From positions 3,711,001 to 3,775,000 of the forward strand of contig NZ_AP024907.1 in the NCBI RefSeq assembly GCF_024347135.1: DNA of 64,000 nucleotides. Direction: 5' to 3'. Under the pieces are notes generated by a model that was given only the letters and a program-made list of their open reading frames with translations, searched no databases and had not been told where the DNA came from. Source of the DNA: Vibrio spartinae. Lineage in GTDB: Bacteria; Pseudomonadota; Gammaproteobacteria; Enterobacterales; Vibrionaceae. Below, one piece after another: positions 1 to 8,428 of this stretch; position 1 is the first letter of the stretch, and each line of letters starts with the position of its first letter. The position numbers and the translations under genes were made by a program.

Positions 1-2427
1 TATTTGTGCTGTATTCGCTATTTTGTTAACCGTATTTTCAGGTAACGCCCAATCGGCATCAGCGAACTTCCTGTGGTGCCGAACTAGCTCATCAACACAC
101 TCCCAAATAGGCAGACGCTCTACTTCTGGTAAGGACACAATTAAGTCGGAATTCAAATGTTCAAGTAAACTGTCGTGAGCAGGCTCTGGTAAGTCAGATA
201 ACCTCTTTATTAACTCACACAACTTCTCTGAATCACTTTTAGCTAAATTAACAGCGAGAACCGTAAATGTATCAATCTGCTCCCAATACTGACTTTTTAA
301 AACGCCATCTTTCCAATCTCTAGGAATAAATTCACGCCAGACAGGGCGATGGCACCCACTTGTAAAGCCATGGTTGTGTGGCAAAAGTGCAAGAATAAGC
401 TGCCATCCAACCACAGGGTGCTCCCTAATCACAGACTCAATAGCAGCTTTGCGTTTATCAAAAGTAGCCGTAGTCTGTACATGCCATGGTAAAAAAATGT
501 CAGCTAAAGAATTAGAAGGACGATTTGACCATTGCCCGCCAGTATCAAATGAAGCAATATCAGCCAAGATAACTGATACACGAGACAAATATTCCGGACT
601 CCAAGCCAATGTTTCCAACGCCCAGAGCAAGCCAACCATATAATTCTCGCCACCTACGGCCCCACTTCCCTCTTCACTAAAAATTTTATGAAATGGTGTG
701 TCTCGCAGATCCATAAGGACAGAGTCTAATGCATCAAGGAACTCGTCAGGAGCAGCTTCTGCTAAAAGTGGCATGAGAGAGTCTAAACTTGCCCAACGTT
801 TCCAGTCTGCTTTATTTAGTAACTCACGTACAACAATAACAGCCGTAGAAGTCGCTTTTCCGAAGGAGCATGAAGTCAATGCTTGAGGGCGACAACCAAT
901 TAAAGCTAGCGTTTCGGCAATACCCTTTCTAACTAGGGAAGAATGTGTAAGGACTTTTCCATGAACACTGGCAGCAAACCGATCTTCCTTAGCAAGTTCA
1001 AACTTAGGATCTTCCTCTCCTAATACAAAAAGGGCGGTCTTTTCAAACCTTTCTAGGTCATCATCAGTAACTCGCGATCCGAGAGCCCCCCAGGCTTCAC
1101 CACGCGCGACAAATCTCCACTTCTCATCATGTTGAACTAGGGGAGAGTCCGAGCGAAGTGTGCCAGGCCTAAGAGTTTCGATCCACTCCCCGTAATCTTT
1201 TCCCAGCAGCATCTCAATTAAAGCTCGATCTGAAGGATTAGAACCGTCCCATTTTCCAACTAGCCCAGCCTGAGCTAAATGAGCTGCAGCATCCCAAGTT
1301 GCATATGGTGGTAAGGCCCCATATCCTCTTAAGTAACGTCGAAGTGCAGAAAGCCTCTCACCACCGACTCTTGCAAGTTCTGTCGCTCTTCCTTCGGTAT
1401 AACCCGATTCTTTTAGAACCGATTCAATTTGTGATTGTGAAGGGCTTCTTAGCTTTAAAATTTCTGGATTATCACCAGACCAAGCACCACATAGAGGAAC
1501 AACGACAGCATGACCTTTACGACGAGCTAAAGCTTGGAGAGTAGCACCTTCATCTGTTTCTAAACCAAGGCGGGGATCTGCAACTAAAACATGTGGGGAA
1601 CGAGTTTCAACGATGCTACGCCAAGCTTGTTCATCACTAATGTAGAGACAACGATTACTGTATGCTGCTGATGCTTCCGGCTCTAATTCTGCAATAAAAG
1701 CTGAGACGAAATCAGCTACATCATTCGAACTCTCCGCAAAAAGCATTAATACCGATGTCCTTCCTTCAAATAGTGCCTGCAGCGCTTCACATGCACTATT
1801 TCTTCCTATAGTAAATAGCTTAGGCGGGAGAGCTTCACCATCCTCACACTCGGAGTTTACATTTTCCCAATGTTCAATCGCAGTCGCGATACCTCCTAAA
1901 TTGGCAGTCAAGTTCAGCTTCTTGGCCATCCATTTTCCAATAGCTGGATATTCTCTTAACCAATCAGCAAGCTTAACTCCATCTATTATGCGAATCAGTT
2001 TCCACCCTGTATCTTTTCGTGTCTCCAACCATTGAGTTTGTGCTGGCTCACTCCATCCACCAGCTCCTGATGATCGCGGAGTTACAAAAACAAAAGACGA
2101 GCTTGCACGTTCGACATCATCAATTTCCTCTGTTCGTTTTTTAAAATCATCTGTAGCCTTAGCTCTTGGATTAGAGTTTGTACCTATCTCCCAAAAAGAT
2201 TTACCACTTGGAACAAATTCGAGAAACCCTTCCTCAACTTCAACCATACCATCCCAACCTGGTTGGTTGACGGCATCACCATACGGAATTCGACATAAAA
2301 CGAGATTGGAACAAGATTGGGTCACAAGCCAATAAATTAGTTCCGGAATAACTGACTGACTTTCTCTTGTTGGAGCAAATCGGTCTAGATCGCCAGCTTG
2401 GACTATATGAGTGTGATCCATGCTCAT
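1..2427 (-). CDS. large uncharacterised island protein, N-terminal 809 codons (partial)
   Basis: An open minus-strand frame runs without a stop from an ATG at 2427 to position 1, so the C-terminus lies outside the window. The ATG follows AAGGAAGC; an in-frame ATG at 2421 is an alternative. Residues 40-100 hold GWDG (57-60) and WEIG (79-82) followed by a lysine near 90, spaced a little like a PD-(D/E)xK nuclease-type fold, but I see no clean ExK. Residues of roughly 100 onward are rich in acidic and helical segments; no canonical Walker A is visible in the part present. I do not recognise the family. The position beside a truncated integrase and an IS suggests mobile-island cargo, possibly a defence protein; that is inference. 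Confidence 0.8.
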   Translation of the reverse strand, partial: MSMDHTHIVQAGDLDRFAPTRESQSVIPELIYWLVTQSCSNLVLCRIPYGDAVNQPGWDGMVEVEEGFLEFVPSGKSFWEIGTNSNPRAKATDDFKKRTEEIDDVERASSSFVFVTPRSSGAGGWSEPAQTQWLETRKDTGWKLIRIIDGVKLADWLREYPAIGKWMAKKLNLTANLGGIATAIEHWENVNSECEDGEALPPKLFTIGRNSACEALQALFEGRTSVLMLFAESSNDVADFVSAFIAELEPEASAAYSNRCLYISDEQAWRSIVETRSPHVLVADPRLGLETDEGATLQALARRKGHAVVVPLCGAWSGDNPEILKLRSPSQSQIESVLKESGYTEGRATELARVGGERLSALRRYLRGYGALPPYATWDAAAHLAQAGLVGKWDGSNPSDRALIEMLLGKDYGEWIETLRPGTLRSDSPLVQHDEKWRFVARGEAWGALGSRVTDDDLERFEKTALFVLGEEDPKFELAKEDRFAASVHGKVLTHSSLVRKGIAETLALIGCRPQALTSCSFGKATSTAVIVVRELLNKADWKRWASLDSLMPLLAEAAPDEFLDALDSVLMDLRDTPFHKIFSEEGSGAVGGENYMVGLLWALETLAWSPEYLSRVSVILADIASFDTGGQWSNRPSNSLADIFLPWHVQTTATFDKRKAAIESVIREHPVVGWQLILALLPHNHGFTSGCHRPVWREFIPRDWKDGVLKSQYWEQIDTFTVLAVNLAKSDSEKLCELIKRLSDLPEPAHDSLLEHLNSDLIVSLPEVERLPIWECVDELVRHHRKFADADWALPENTVNKIANTAQI

Positions 2428-2821
2428 GCTTCCTTGATTGAAAAGTGCTTCATGTAGGTAGTTCTCATATTTGATATACTGATTACCATTGAGCTTCTAT
2501 CCGACACCCGATAGGGATGTAGTCTGATTCATTAATATTTACTACATTGAAGTTCAATATTCAGAATGAATACCAGATTGCCATACCCAAATAAACTTTT
2601 GATATTTATATCAAAAGCAATCTATCAACACTTTTCAGATCGAAGTACCCCTCCCCCCTAAAAAATGCACCAGATTGCTTAATAGATTAGCAAAACTAGC
2701 ACTTAAGCGTATATAGGCATAAGACACAAATCGAAACCATAAATTCCTTTGCTCTTCGTTTCTACAACAGGGGCATCCTCTCATCTCAACCTCAGAACCT
2801 TCAGTCTTCGTACAAATCCCA
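2428..2821. other. intergenic stretch between the island protein and the IS
   Basis: AT-rich, about 390 bases, with no convincing gene. It must hold the promoter of the minus-strand protein starting at 2427. The clearest element is the palindrome at 2596-2617, listed separately. The stretch stops at the left inverted repeat of the IS at 2822. Confidence 0.6.
2596..2617. promoter_or_regulatory. perfect 22-bp palindrome, possible operator
   Basis: Two perfect 10-bp arms, CTTTTGATAT and ATATCAAAAG, are separated by TT. It lies 170 bp upstream of the minus-strand protein at 2427. Short-loop perfect symmetry in an AT-rich promoter region suits a dimeric regulator site better than a terminator, because no directional T tract follows. 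No matching regulator gene is seen nearby. Confidence 0.4.
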
Positions 2822-2886
2822 TGGGTTCTACCCATATTTTACGGACACATCTATAAAGAGGCATACTATGCCTAAAAGGAGTGTCT

Positions 2887-3174
2887 ATGACCAAGCGAAG
2901 AAAATATTCTGCAGAATTCAAACGCGAAGCCGTTGCGCTGACTCAGCAACCGGGTGTGAGTTGTCGTCAGATAGCATTAGATATCGGCATCAATCCTAAC
3001 TTATTAAACCGTTGGAAACGAGAGGCGGAGCAGTCACAAGATAAAGCATTTCAAGGCAGTGGCTCTCCTCGTGATGAAGAAATGGCGAGGCTAAAACGCG
3101 AATTAGCGAAAGTGAAAAAGGAACGTGATTTTTTGCGAGAAGCGGCAACGTTCTTCGCCAAAGAGTTACCGTAA
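2887..3174 (+). CDS. IS3-family transposase OrfA
   Basis: A 95-residue protein with an N-terminal helix-turn-helix ([12 protein letters not shown] through [14 protein letters not shown], residues about 7-50) and a C-terminal heptad-rich segment ending [11 protein letters not shown], the usual OrfA arrangement for binding the terminal repeats and multimerising. I chose ATG 2887 because AAGGAG lies six bases upstream; the GTG at 2881 overlaps that site. The T6 run followed by G at 3129-3135 and an A-rich run near 3115 are plausible sites for the -1 frameshift that makes the OrfAB fusion in this family. Confidence 0.88.
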   Translation: MTKRRKYSAEFKREAVALTQQPGVSCRQIALDIGINPNLLNRWKREAEQSQDKAFQGSGSPRDEEMARLKRELAKVKKERDFLREAATFFAKELP

Positions 3175-4028
3175 GGTATCTTGCGATATCGCGTTGCCGC
3201 GATGTGTTTTCTATTCGCCTCATGTGCCGTTGTTTGCGCGTCTCTCCTAGTGGTTATTACGCTTGGGTGGAACGTCAGCCAAGTGCGCGTGCTCTTGCTA
3301 ACGCAACGTGATTAAAACGAATGCGCGAGATCCATGATGATAGCGGTGGCATTATCGGCGCACCACGTATGCACGAAGATCTGCAAGCCGAAGGGTTGAA
3401 AGCGAGCTTAAATCGTGTAGCCAGGCTGATGTCAGCGAATGGACTTTATGGCAGGCCGCGTAAAAAAGGTCGAGGGGCAAAGCGACAGTCCGCACGTCCT
3501 GACGGTTTAAAAAATCATCTTGAGCGGGACTTTAATGCTTTGGAGCCGGAAACCAAATGGGTCACAGACATTACAGAAATTGGGACACTTGAAGGGAAGC
3601 TTTATCTGTGTGTGGTGCTTGACCTGTTTAACAAGCTCATCGTTGGCTGGTCGATGCATCATCGACAAGACCGTCATATGGTGATTCGAGCCGTCGAAAT
3701 GGCGGTTTGGCAGCGACAGGAAAGACATCATGTTATCTTACATTCAGATCGTGGCACACAATTTACCAGCGGAGACTATCAGCGCTTTCTCAAGCAAAAG
3801 AACCTAACCAGCAGCATGAGTGCTGTAGGCCATTGTGCAGATAACGCGGCTTGTGAAGGGTTCTTCGGTGTGATGAAACGGGAACGAATCAATTATCGAC
3901 AATACCGGACAAGAAATGAAGCCAGAGCAGATATTTTTGATTATATCGAACGGTTCCATAATCCAAGAATGCGACGTAGACTGGCGAATCAAGACAGCAA
4001 GTTTACGTCTTTACTAAACCGTCCGTGA
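3129..4028 (+). pseudogene. IS3-family transposase OrfB, interrupted by an in-frame TGA
   Basis: The -1 frame relative to OrfA is open from about 3129 and reads a normal OrfB start ([20 protein letters not shown]) up to a TGA at 3309-3311; the same frame continues from ATG 3321 with [20 protein letters not shown]. The catalytic DDE residues are all present downstream: D in WVTDITEI, D in [10 protein letters not shown], and E in [12 protein letters not shown]. The stop separates the N-terminal HTH/linker part from the catalytic core, so the OrfAB fusion should be truncated unless the stop is read through. It could also be a sequencing error. Confidence 0.75.
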
Positions 4029-4045
4029 AAACGGGGTAGAACCCA

Positions 4046-4242
4046 GGTTTTGACTGAACATATCGCCCCATAGAGATTTTTTCGTGTTTCTTTCCAATCT
4101 GAAACCGAAATGTCCATGTCATTGTACCGGTAGGACGAACGCGTATATTTAGCCCTTCAATTTTTTTATCTGGGATTAGGTACTCTTTATCTTGTGGCTT
4201 CAGAGCTTGTAGCGTGGCATTGCTGTTTATTCGTTTTGTCAT
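4046..4242 (-). pseudogene. tyrosine integrase N-terminal fragment (arm-binding domain), cut by the IS
   Basis: From ATG 4242 the first 65 codons read as a DUF4102-type arm-binding domain of a phage/island integrase: MTKRINSNATLQALKP, a PDKKIEGLNIRV segment and FRFQIGKKHEKISMGRY are typical. The frame runs into the IS right end at 4045, and the catalytic domain with the R..H-x-x-R..Y residues is missing. AGAGAG precedes the start. Direct repeats of GGTACGG type just upstream fit arm-type sites. This is a dead remnant showing that a genomic island once integrated here. Confidence 0.8.
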
Positions 4243-4265
4243 TATAAGCAACTCTCTAAAATTCT

Positions 4266-4286
4266 GGGTACGGCTCGGGGTACGGC
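4266..4286. repeat. arm-type repeats upstream of the integrase fragment
   Basis: GGGTACGG occurs twice within 21 bases (4266-4273 and 4279-4286); the related GGTACGG and GGGTATG occur at 4484-4490 and 4494-4500. Short direct repeats at this distance from a DUF4102 integrase are typical arm-binding sites. The core attachment site itself is not identifiable without the other island end. The rest of 4243-4604 shows no gene. Confidence 0.45.
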
Positions 4287-4604
4287 AATGATGAGGTTTT
4301 TATTGTACCTATAAAGACTTTAATGGACAACGAATCTAAACAAACCAACATAAGATATTGATTTATAAAACAACAACAAACATTAGTGGACGTTAATGGA
4401 ATTATGTCACCATACACCCACCATATGGAAGCGGGTGTGATGCTAGAGCGCATAAAGAACTTCGTTATTGCAAATGACTATCAGGTACGGCTTGGGTATG
4501 AGGGTAGTAATTATTCTCAAAAATCTAACTGCCCAGTCAGTCGTGATTCACAGCCATCACATTCAATTGCTGAACGAAGATTCGTGTTGTATCTCATAAT
4601 TTCT

Positions 4605-4802
4605 TCAGGCTTGTCCCTTGGAATCACCAATCATCAGTGATTCCATATTCAGACTGATGGTCGTCTGTAATGCCTCAATCGAACGAAGCAGCGCTGCTCT
4701 TTCTCGATTTTGAGTCGGGCATGCTTCTTGGTGTTTACGGCACTCCATCACCACGTTGCACCAAAAAAAGATTTCGTCAAGTTTATGTTGGGTACTATTC
4801 AT
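4605..4802 (-). CDS. small hypothetical protein (65 aa)
   Basis: A 65-codon frame from ATG 4802 with a modest AGAGA upstream. The product is mixed helical and has four cysteines (FFWCNVVMECRKHQEACP) and an RERAALLRSIEALQTTI helix. No family is recognised and there are no operon partners. It could be a real small island-edge gene or a chance frame; its composition looks protein-like, which is the only support. Confidence 0.35.
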   Translation of the reverse strand: MNSTQHKLDEIFFWCNVVMECRKHQEACPTQNRERAALLRSIEALQTTISLNMESLMIGDSKGQA

Positions 4803-4941
4803 AAGCCATATCTCTAACCAAATTTTTGATTTTTATCGTTTGATCATGCCGCAAAAAAATATAAAAAACAGGTGGTATTTTTTGACAGGTTGCAAATGGA
4901 ATAGCAACTAGTAGTATACTCGTGCCAGTTCTTTTATATGC

Positions 4942-5715
4942 ATGGTAAGTAACATAGGAATCCACCAAAAAATGGATGTTAGTTCAATAGAAATGGCAAA
5001 GGCTTGTACTCAGTTCGGCCGACTTGTTTCCAAAATATATGACGATGCCATACATATTAGTTATTCAGTGGTTTCGCTGGACACTCGGGAAATCTATACC
5101 TTATCGACAGATTATGACTGGCACCTCAGCTACTGGGATCAAGGATTAAACAAGACTGTGGGAAAACGCATATCACCGGGGCTTTCATCATGGCGGGACA
5201 AAGATGAAGAATATCATCATCTATTAAGAAAACATCGTATCCCGGATAAAGTAGACTATACATGGTTATGTCCACAACGGGCTGAAATCGTTTCTTTGGC
5301 CTGTCGCCACCAGCTAACCAGTCAGGAGAGTCATCAACTGGCAGTCCTTCGCCCTTATCTGGCTTATCATGCTCATAAATTATGGCTGAAACATCAGGTT
5401 GCAACGCTCCCCTATCAGTCAATGCCGGTTTCATCCGATACACCTGATACTCATATGTATGATCAAAACCATTTCCGGTTTGGTGATATTGTCCTGACCG
5501 CGAAAGAAGTGAGTACCATCCGCCTTCTGTTATCTTTTCATTCCCCCAAAGAAATTGCCTGGCAACATCACTGCAGTGAATCAGCGGAACGAAAACGCAT
5601 TGAAACAATCAAGAGAAAGATTAACTGTACCGGCAATCGTGCCACCTTCTTTCAGTTACTACACAAACACGGGATACTTGATGCATGTCTGGATGTTTAC
5701 ACCACGTCTCTTTAA
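4942..5715 (+). CDS. LuxR-family transcriptional regulator
   Basis: A 257-residue protein with a C-terminal LuxR-type HTH: LTAKEVSTIRLLLSFHSPKE begins near residue 187, followed by an ESAERKRIETIKRKIN recognition region. The N-terminal 180 residues do not show the Trp/Tyr/Asp pattern of acyl-homoserine-lactone binding domains, so its signal is unknown. The ATG at 4942 lacks a good ribosome site; ATG 4972, preceded by AGGAATCC, is an equally likely start. The stop lies 31 bases inside the next gene, so it is translationally coupled to the VOC gene and probably controls that gene and the transporter behind it. Confidence 0.8.
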   Translation: MVSNIGIHQKMDVSSIEMAKACTQFGRLVSKIYDDAIHISYSVVSLDTREIYTLSTDYDWHLSYWDQGLNKTVGKRISPGLSSWRDKDEEYHHLLRKHRIPDKVDYTWLCPQRAEIVSLACRHQLTSQESHQLAVLRPYLAYHAHKLWLKHQVATLPYQSMPVSSDTPDTHMYDQNHFRFGDIVLTAKEVSTIRLLLSFHSPKEIAWQHHCSESAERKRIETIKRKINCTGNRATFFQLLHKHGILDACLDVYTTSL

Positions 5716-6086
5716 CGTGTCGTGATCTCAACGCAAGCCAGAGATTTTACGAACAGTTCGGCTACGCCACACTCAAAAGCTACACCGATGAACAAGTCTC
5801 TATTGTCATAATGACTTCAGACTTCGGACCAGCGATAGAGATTTTCTGTTTCACAAGCCGCGAATATGACCATTCACCCGCTTCACGTATCGATTCTATG
5901 CCCAATGTTCAAAGCATTGGAATCACGCATATAGCAATTCAGGTTGACGACATTACGGCGACACGCCGGCAACTCATTAAGTCAGCCCCTTGTACAGAAA
6001 TCCGAACGGCCCGGCTGGGAGGCTTTGTCTATTTTTTCACGCATGACCCAGACGAAAACCAAATAGAAATTATTATGGAGAATTAA
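5685..6086 (+). CDS. VOC-superfamily (glyoxalase-like) protein
   Basis: A 133-residue single-domain VOC protein with the two beta-alpha-beta-beta-beta modules: LHHVSLTCRDLNASQRFYEQ at the start and ITHIAIQVDDITATRRQL in the second half, ending DPDENQIEII. The putative metal ligands of the fold are visible as His in HHVS, Glu in AIEIF, His in THIAI and Glu in QIEI. VOC proteins are lyases, isomerases, dioxygenases or binding proteins, so the substrate cannot be assigned. It overlaps the LuxR gene by 31 bases and is followed after one base by the MFS gene, giving a three-gene operon. Confidence 0.85.
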   Translation: MSGCLHHVSLTCRDLNASQRFYEQFGYATLKSYTDEQVSIVIMTSDFGPAIEIFCFTSREYDHSPASRIDSMPNVQSIGITHIAIQVDDITATRRQLIKSAPCTEIRTARLGGFVYFFTHDPDENQIEIIMEN

Positions 6087-6087
6087 C

Positions 6088-7296
6088 ATGTTAAGTTGGC
6101 CACAACGGTTAGGTATTGTCTCGGGTAATGCATTCGAGTTTTACGATATTGCAGTCTACGCTGCCATTTCTCCTTACCTGTCCCATTTGCTATCCAGTCA
6201 TGGAATCGCTCATTCTGAATGGATGGTCTGGGGCATTTTCGCGCTAAGATTTCTGATCCGTCCATTAGGGGGACTGGTGATCGGCAAAATTGCTGACACT
6301 CAAGGAAGAAAAAAAGCGCTGATCATCACCAGTAGCCTGACAGGAACCGCAACACTACTGATGGCGGCTTTGCCCGTGAATATATTGGGAGAGAGCCTTG
6401 TCATACTCCTCTTATGTCTACAAATGGTTCAGGCTTTCAGTTTTGGCGGAGAATATCCGACCATCATTCAATACCTGCATCAGAGTAGTCGTAGCGAACA
6501 ACATGCTCGTATCAGTAGCCTGATTGTTGCCAGTTCAATAATTGGTGTAATTGCGTCCGTCCTGATCGTTATGGGGCTGAAAGACACCTTGTCGGAGAGC
6601 CAGATGCAATCTTATGGCTGGCGGATTCCTTTAGTCATCGGTGCAATCAATATCGCGATGAGTTTTTGGTTCCGGCTGCGGTTGCCTGCTGTACTTTCTG
6701 CTCCACCGTCTCCCCGCTTAACCAATGACGTCAGAGCCACCGTGCGGGTCGGATTGGTATCGATAACCGGAGCGGTCGTTTTCTATGTGCAAAATATCTC
6801 CAGCAGCATTTTAGCGAAAGATTTTCCCATTCAGCCTTTTGCCTTAGTCAATTCAGTCACCTTACTGATGATGATATTGTTGGTCGGGTGGCTCACTGAC
6901 AAATACATATTGTCACCAAGAACAAGTTTTTCATGGGGACTGCTGGCTGGTCTAGTGATTTCTTATCCGGCCTATTATCTTTTAATTCATAGTCATTATG
7001 GCTGGCAGCAATGGATAGCATTTATGGCTATCAGCCTGATTTCAGCGCTTATCCTAGCCAATCTGGCCACCGTGCTATTTTCCATTGCCCGAAATAACAC
7101 AACCTCTCTGGGGCTTGGCTATAACATTGCGCTCTCTATTTTTGGCGGGATGAGTCCGTTAATTGTGAGTTTCTTATCTGAGTATGATGCCAGTTATGTC
7201 GGTGCATATGCCGCATTGACAACCATACCGGCACTCATTGGTATTTACGTATTCTCTGCGCCATCGTTATCTCTCCGGACAGAAACGAATACATAG
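6088..7296 (+). CDS. MHS-type MFS transporter
   Basis: A 402-residue inner-membrane protein with about twelve hydrophobic segments. The MFS loop 2-3 signature is present as RPLGGLVIGKIADTQGRKKA (residues near 55-75), and the early NAFEFYDIAVYA segment is typical of the metabolite:H+ symporter group (ProP/ShiA-like). It is slightly short for that group. The substrate is unknown; the adjoining VOC enzyme suggests a small organic acid or a toxic metabolite handled by both. It starts one base after the VOC stop and is the last gene of the LuxR-VOC-MFS operon. Confidence 0.88.
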   Translation: MLSWPQRLGIVSGNAFEFYDIAVYAAISPYLSHLLSSHGIAHSEWMVWGIFALRFLIRPLGGLVIGKIADTQGRKKALIITSSLTGTATLLMAALPVNILGESLVILLLCLQMVQAFSFGGEYPTIIQYLHQSSRSEQHARISSLIVASSIIGVIASVLIVMGLKDTLSESQMQSYGWRIPLVIGAINIAMSFWFRLRLPAVLSAPPSPRLTNDVRATVRVGLVSITGAVVFYVQNISSSILAKDFPIQPFALVNSVTLLMMILLVGWLTDKYILSPRTSFSWGLLAGLVISYPAYYLLIHSHYGWQQWIAFMAISLISALILANLATVLFSIARNNTTSLGLGYNIALSIFGGMSPLIVSFLSEYDASYVGAYAALTTIPALIGIYVFSAPSLSLRTETNT

Positions 7297-7662
7297 CCCA
7301 TATTTGCCGATTCAGAAAATTGGAATAGGAGTCCCTTACATGAATGTGGGGGACATCCTGTAAGAGAAAATGGCGGAGCTCGCTTCGGTACACTGCTGTT
7401 TCTAACTCGAAAATGCCCACAAAATCATCTAGCCATAGGTTTTGGATACGTTTCTCTTGTCATTAGTTGACCTACTTTTACTAATGGTCAATTATGTGCT
7501 TGGTTCTATACGAAGTTAGATAAATTCCGTCTCTTATTGCCGTTTTATTAATATAACTTTGTGAGATAAAACAGATTGATATGAGTGGAATGTCTGTATT
7601 CTCTACCAGACTTATACAGATAATATCTAGTTAAAAGACACTGTTATAACTGAGGAGTATCA
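7297..7662. other. intergenic stretch before the small secreted protein
   Basis: About 365 bases without a supported gene. A short inverted repeat, CTTACA...TGTAAG, near 7333-7363 could end the MFS transcript, but it has no clear T tract. The right part is AT-rich and must hold the promoter for the gene at 7663. Confidence 0.5.
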
Positions 7663-7977
7663 GTGAAAAAATTGATTTGGTTAGTCATATTGTCGATAAG
7701 TGGAAGTGTTTATGCGGATGCTAATCTTCCACCCCAAACAATATCAAGAATAGAGACCGGTTGGGGAAGTGAAGGCATCTATTTATCCTTTGCTGAAAAC
7801 AATAAAGTTGAAGGTTGTACTAATTCTAGAGTTCTTTTTGAACGTGATGACCCAATGCTAAAAAGCATACTATCCATCGCTTTATCTGCTTTCCATACAG
7901 GTAAAAAAGTTCAAGTCAGAGTTTCAGGCTGCCTAAATGCAAACCATAAAGGTATCGCGATAGCAGTTATTAAGTAA
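7663..7977 (+). CDS. small exported protein of unknown function (104 aa)
   Basis: GTG start at 7663 with a strong GAGGAG nine bases upstream. Residues 1-18 form a Sec signal peptide (MKKLIWLVILSISGSVYA, cleavage after VYA). The mature part is about 86 residues with two cysteines (EGCTNS and VSGCLN) that could form a disulfide, and a lysine-containing TGKKVQVRVSGC strand. I do not recognise the family with certainty; small beta-rich periplasmic proteins of this kind occur beside T6SS genes in vibrios. It lies upstream of hcp but is separated by a strong hairpin, so it is probably its own transcript. Confidence 0.8.
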   Translation: MKKLIWLVILSISGSVYADANLPPQTISRIETGWGSEGIYLSFAENNKVEGCTNSRVLFERDDPMLKSILSIALSAFHTGKKVQVRVSGCLNANHKGIAIAVIK

Positions 7978-8020
7978 CTTTATAACTATCTATTCAGTAA
8001 CTTTATAACTATCTATTCAG
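7975..8020. repeat. perfect tandem duplication, 2 x 23 bp
   Basis: A 23-base unit starting TAACTTTATAACTATC is repeated exactly once, 7975-7997 and 7998-8020. The first copy contains the TAA stop of the preceding gene. The exact match implies recent slippage. Confidence 0.85.
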
Positions 8021-8040
8021 TAGTTTTCAGTTTATGCACT

Positions 8041-8073
8041 GGCAAGAGCTGACCCGATGAATCAGCTCTTGCC
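8041..8073. terminator. strong hairpin after the small exported protein
   Basis: Twelve perfectly paired bases, GGCAAGAGCTGA and TCAGCTCTTGCC, with a nine-base loop. There is no long T tract on the plus side (CCCCTCCG follows), so it is a stem-loop that may protect or end the upstream mRNA rather than a textbook terminator. Confidence 0.55.
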
Positions 8074-8228
8074 CCCTCCGAAAGTTCATGCCAGTAACGC
8101 TCAGGAAGCCAAAAGAGTTCTTATCTCCGTTGGTTGCTCACTTACCCGCAGAAATCGCAACGTTTATCATTGTCCACTCTGTTATCAAAAATGAGACACT
8201 TCCGTGATACTTATTCCACTTCTTTCGG

Positions 8229-8281
8229 GCAACTTCTTGCTCACTGGGCAACTTCTTGCTCGCCTCTGGGCAAGAAGTTGC
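8229..8281. promoter_or_regulatory. three copies of a GCAA-N4-TTGC dyad, likely activator (VasH-type) sites
   Basis: GCAACTTCTTGC occurs at 8229-8240 and 8248-8259, and its inverse GCAAGAAGTTGC at 8270-8281. Each copy has GCAA/TTGC symmetry. They lie 55-110 bp upstream of a near-consensus sigma-54 promoter, where bacterial enhancer-binding proteins bind. In V. cholerae the enhancer-binding protein for hcp operons is VasH; assigning these sites to it is inference. About 8080-8228 shows no gene. Confidence 0.6.
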
Positions 8282-8335
8282 TTGTATCTATATTTGTATC
8301 TTTATAACCATTTGATTTTATTGATATGTATGGGT

Positions 8336-8351
8336 TGGCACAGCCCTTGCT
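8336..8351 (+). promoter_or_regulatory. sigma-54 (RpoN) promoter of hcp
   Basis: TGGCAC at 8336-8341, five bases, then TTGCT at 8347-8351 matches the -24/-12 consensus TGGCAC-N5-TTGC. The hcp ATG is about 78 bases downstream. RpoN control of hcp genes is established in V. cholerae. Confidence 0.85.
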
Positions 8352-8428
8352 CTGACTGTACAAGAGCCTAAAGGTTCTCTGTGTATTAAAAACATGAACT
8401 TATTATAGATAATTAAAGGAATTTCAGA

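Larger units (their letters stand above)
2822..4045 (+). mobile_element. IS3-family insertion sequence, 1224 bp
   Basis: Terminal inverted repeats begin TGGGTTCTACCC at 2822 and end with the complement GGGTAGAACCCA at 4045; a second matching block, ACGGAC, lies just inside each end. Between them are orfA (HTH plus coiled coil) and orfB (DDE integrase core), orfB being in the -1 frame as in the IS3 family. The flanks CCA and GGT do not form a target duplication, so one end may have been rearranged after insertion. The right end interrupts an integrase gene. orfB carries an in-frame TGA, so this copy may not transpose by itself. Confidence 0.85.

Noticed and set aside
2635..2835. 66-codon minus frame overlapping the IS left end
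   Set aside because: It starts inside the IS terminal repeat and has no ribosome site.
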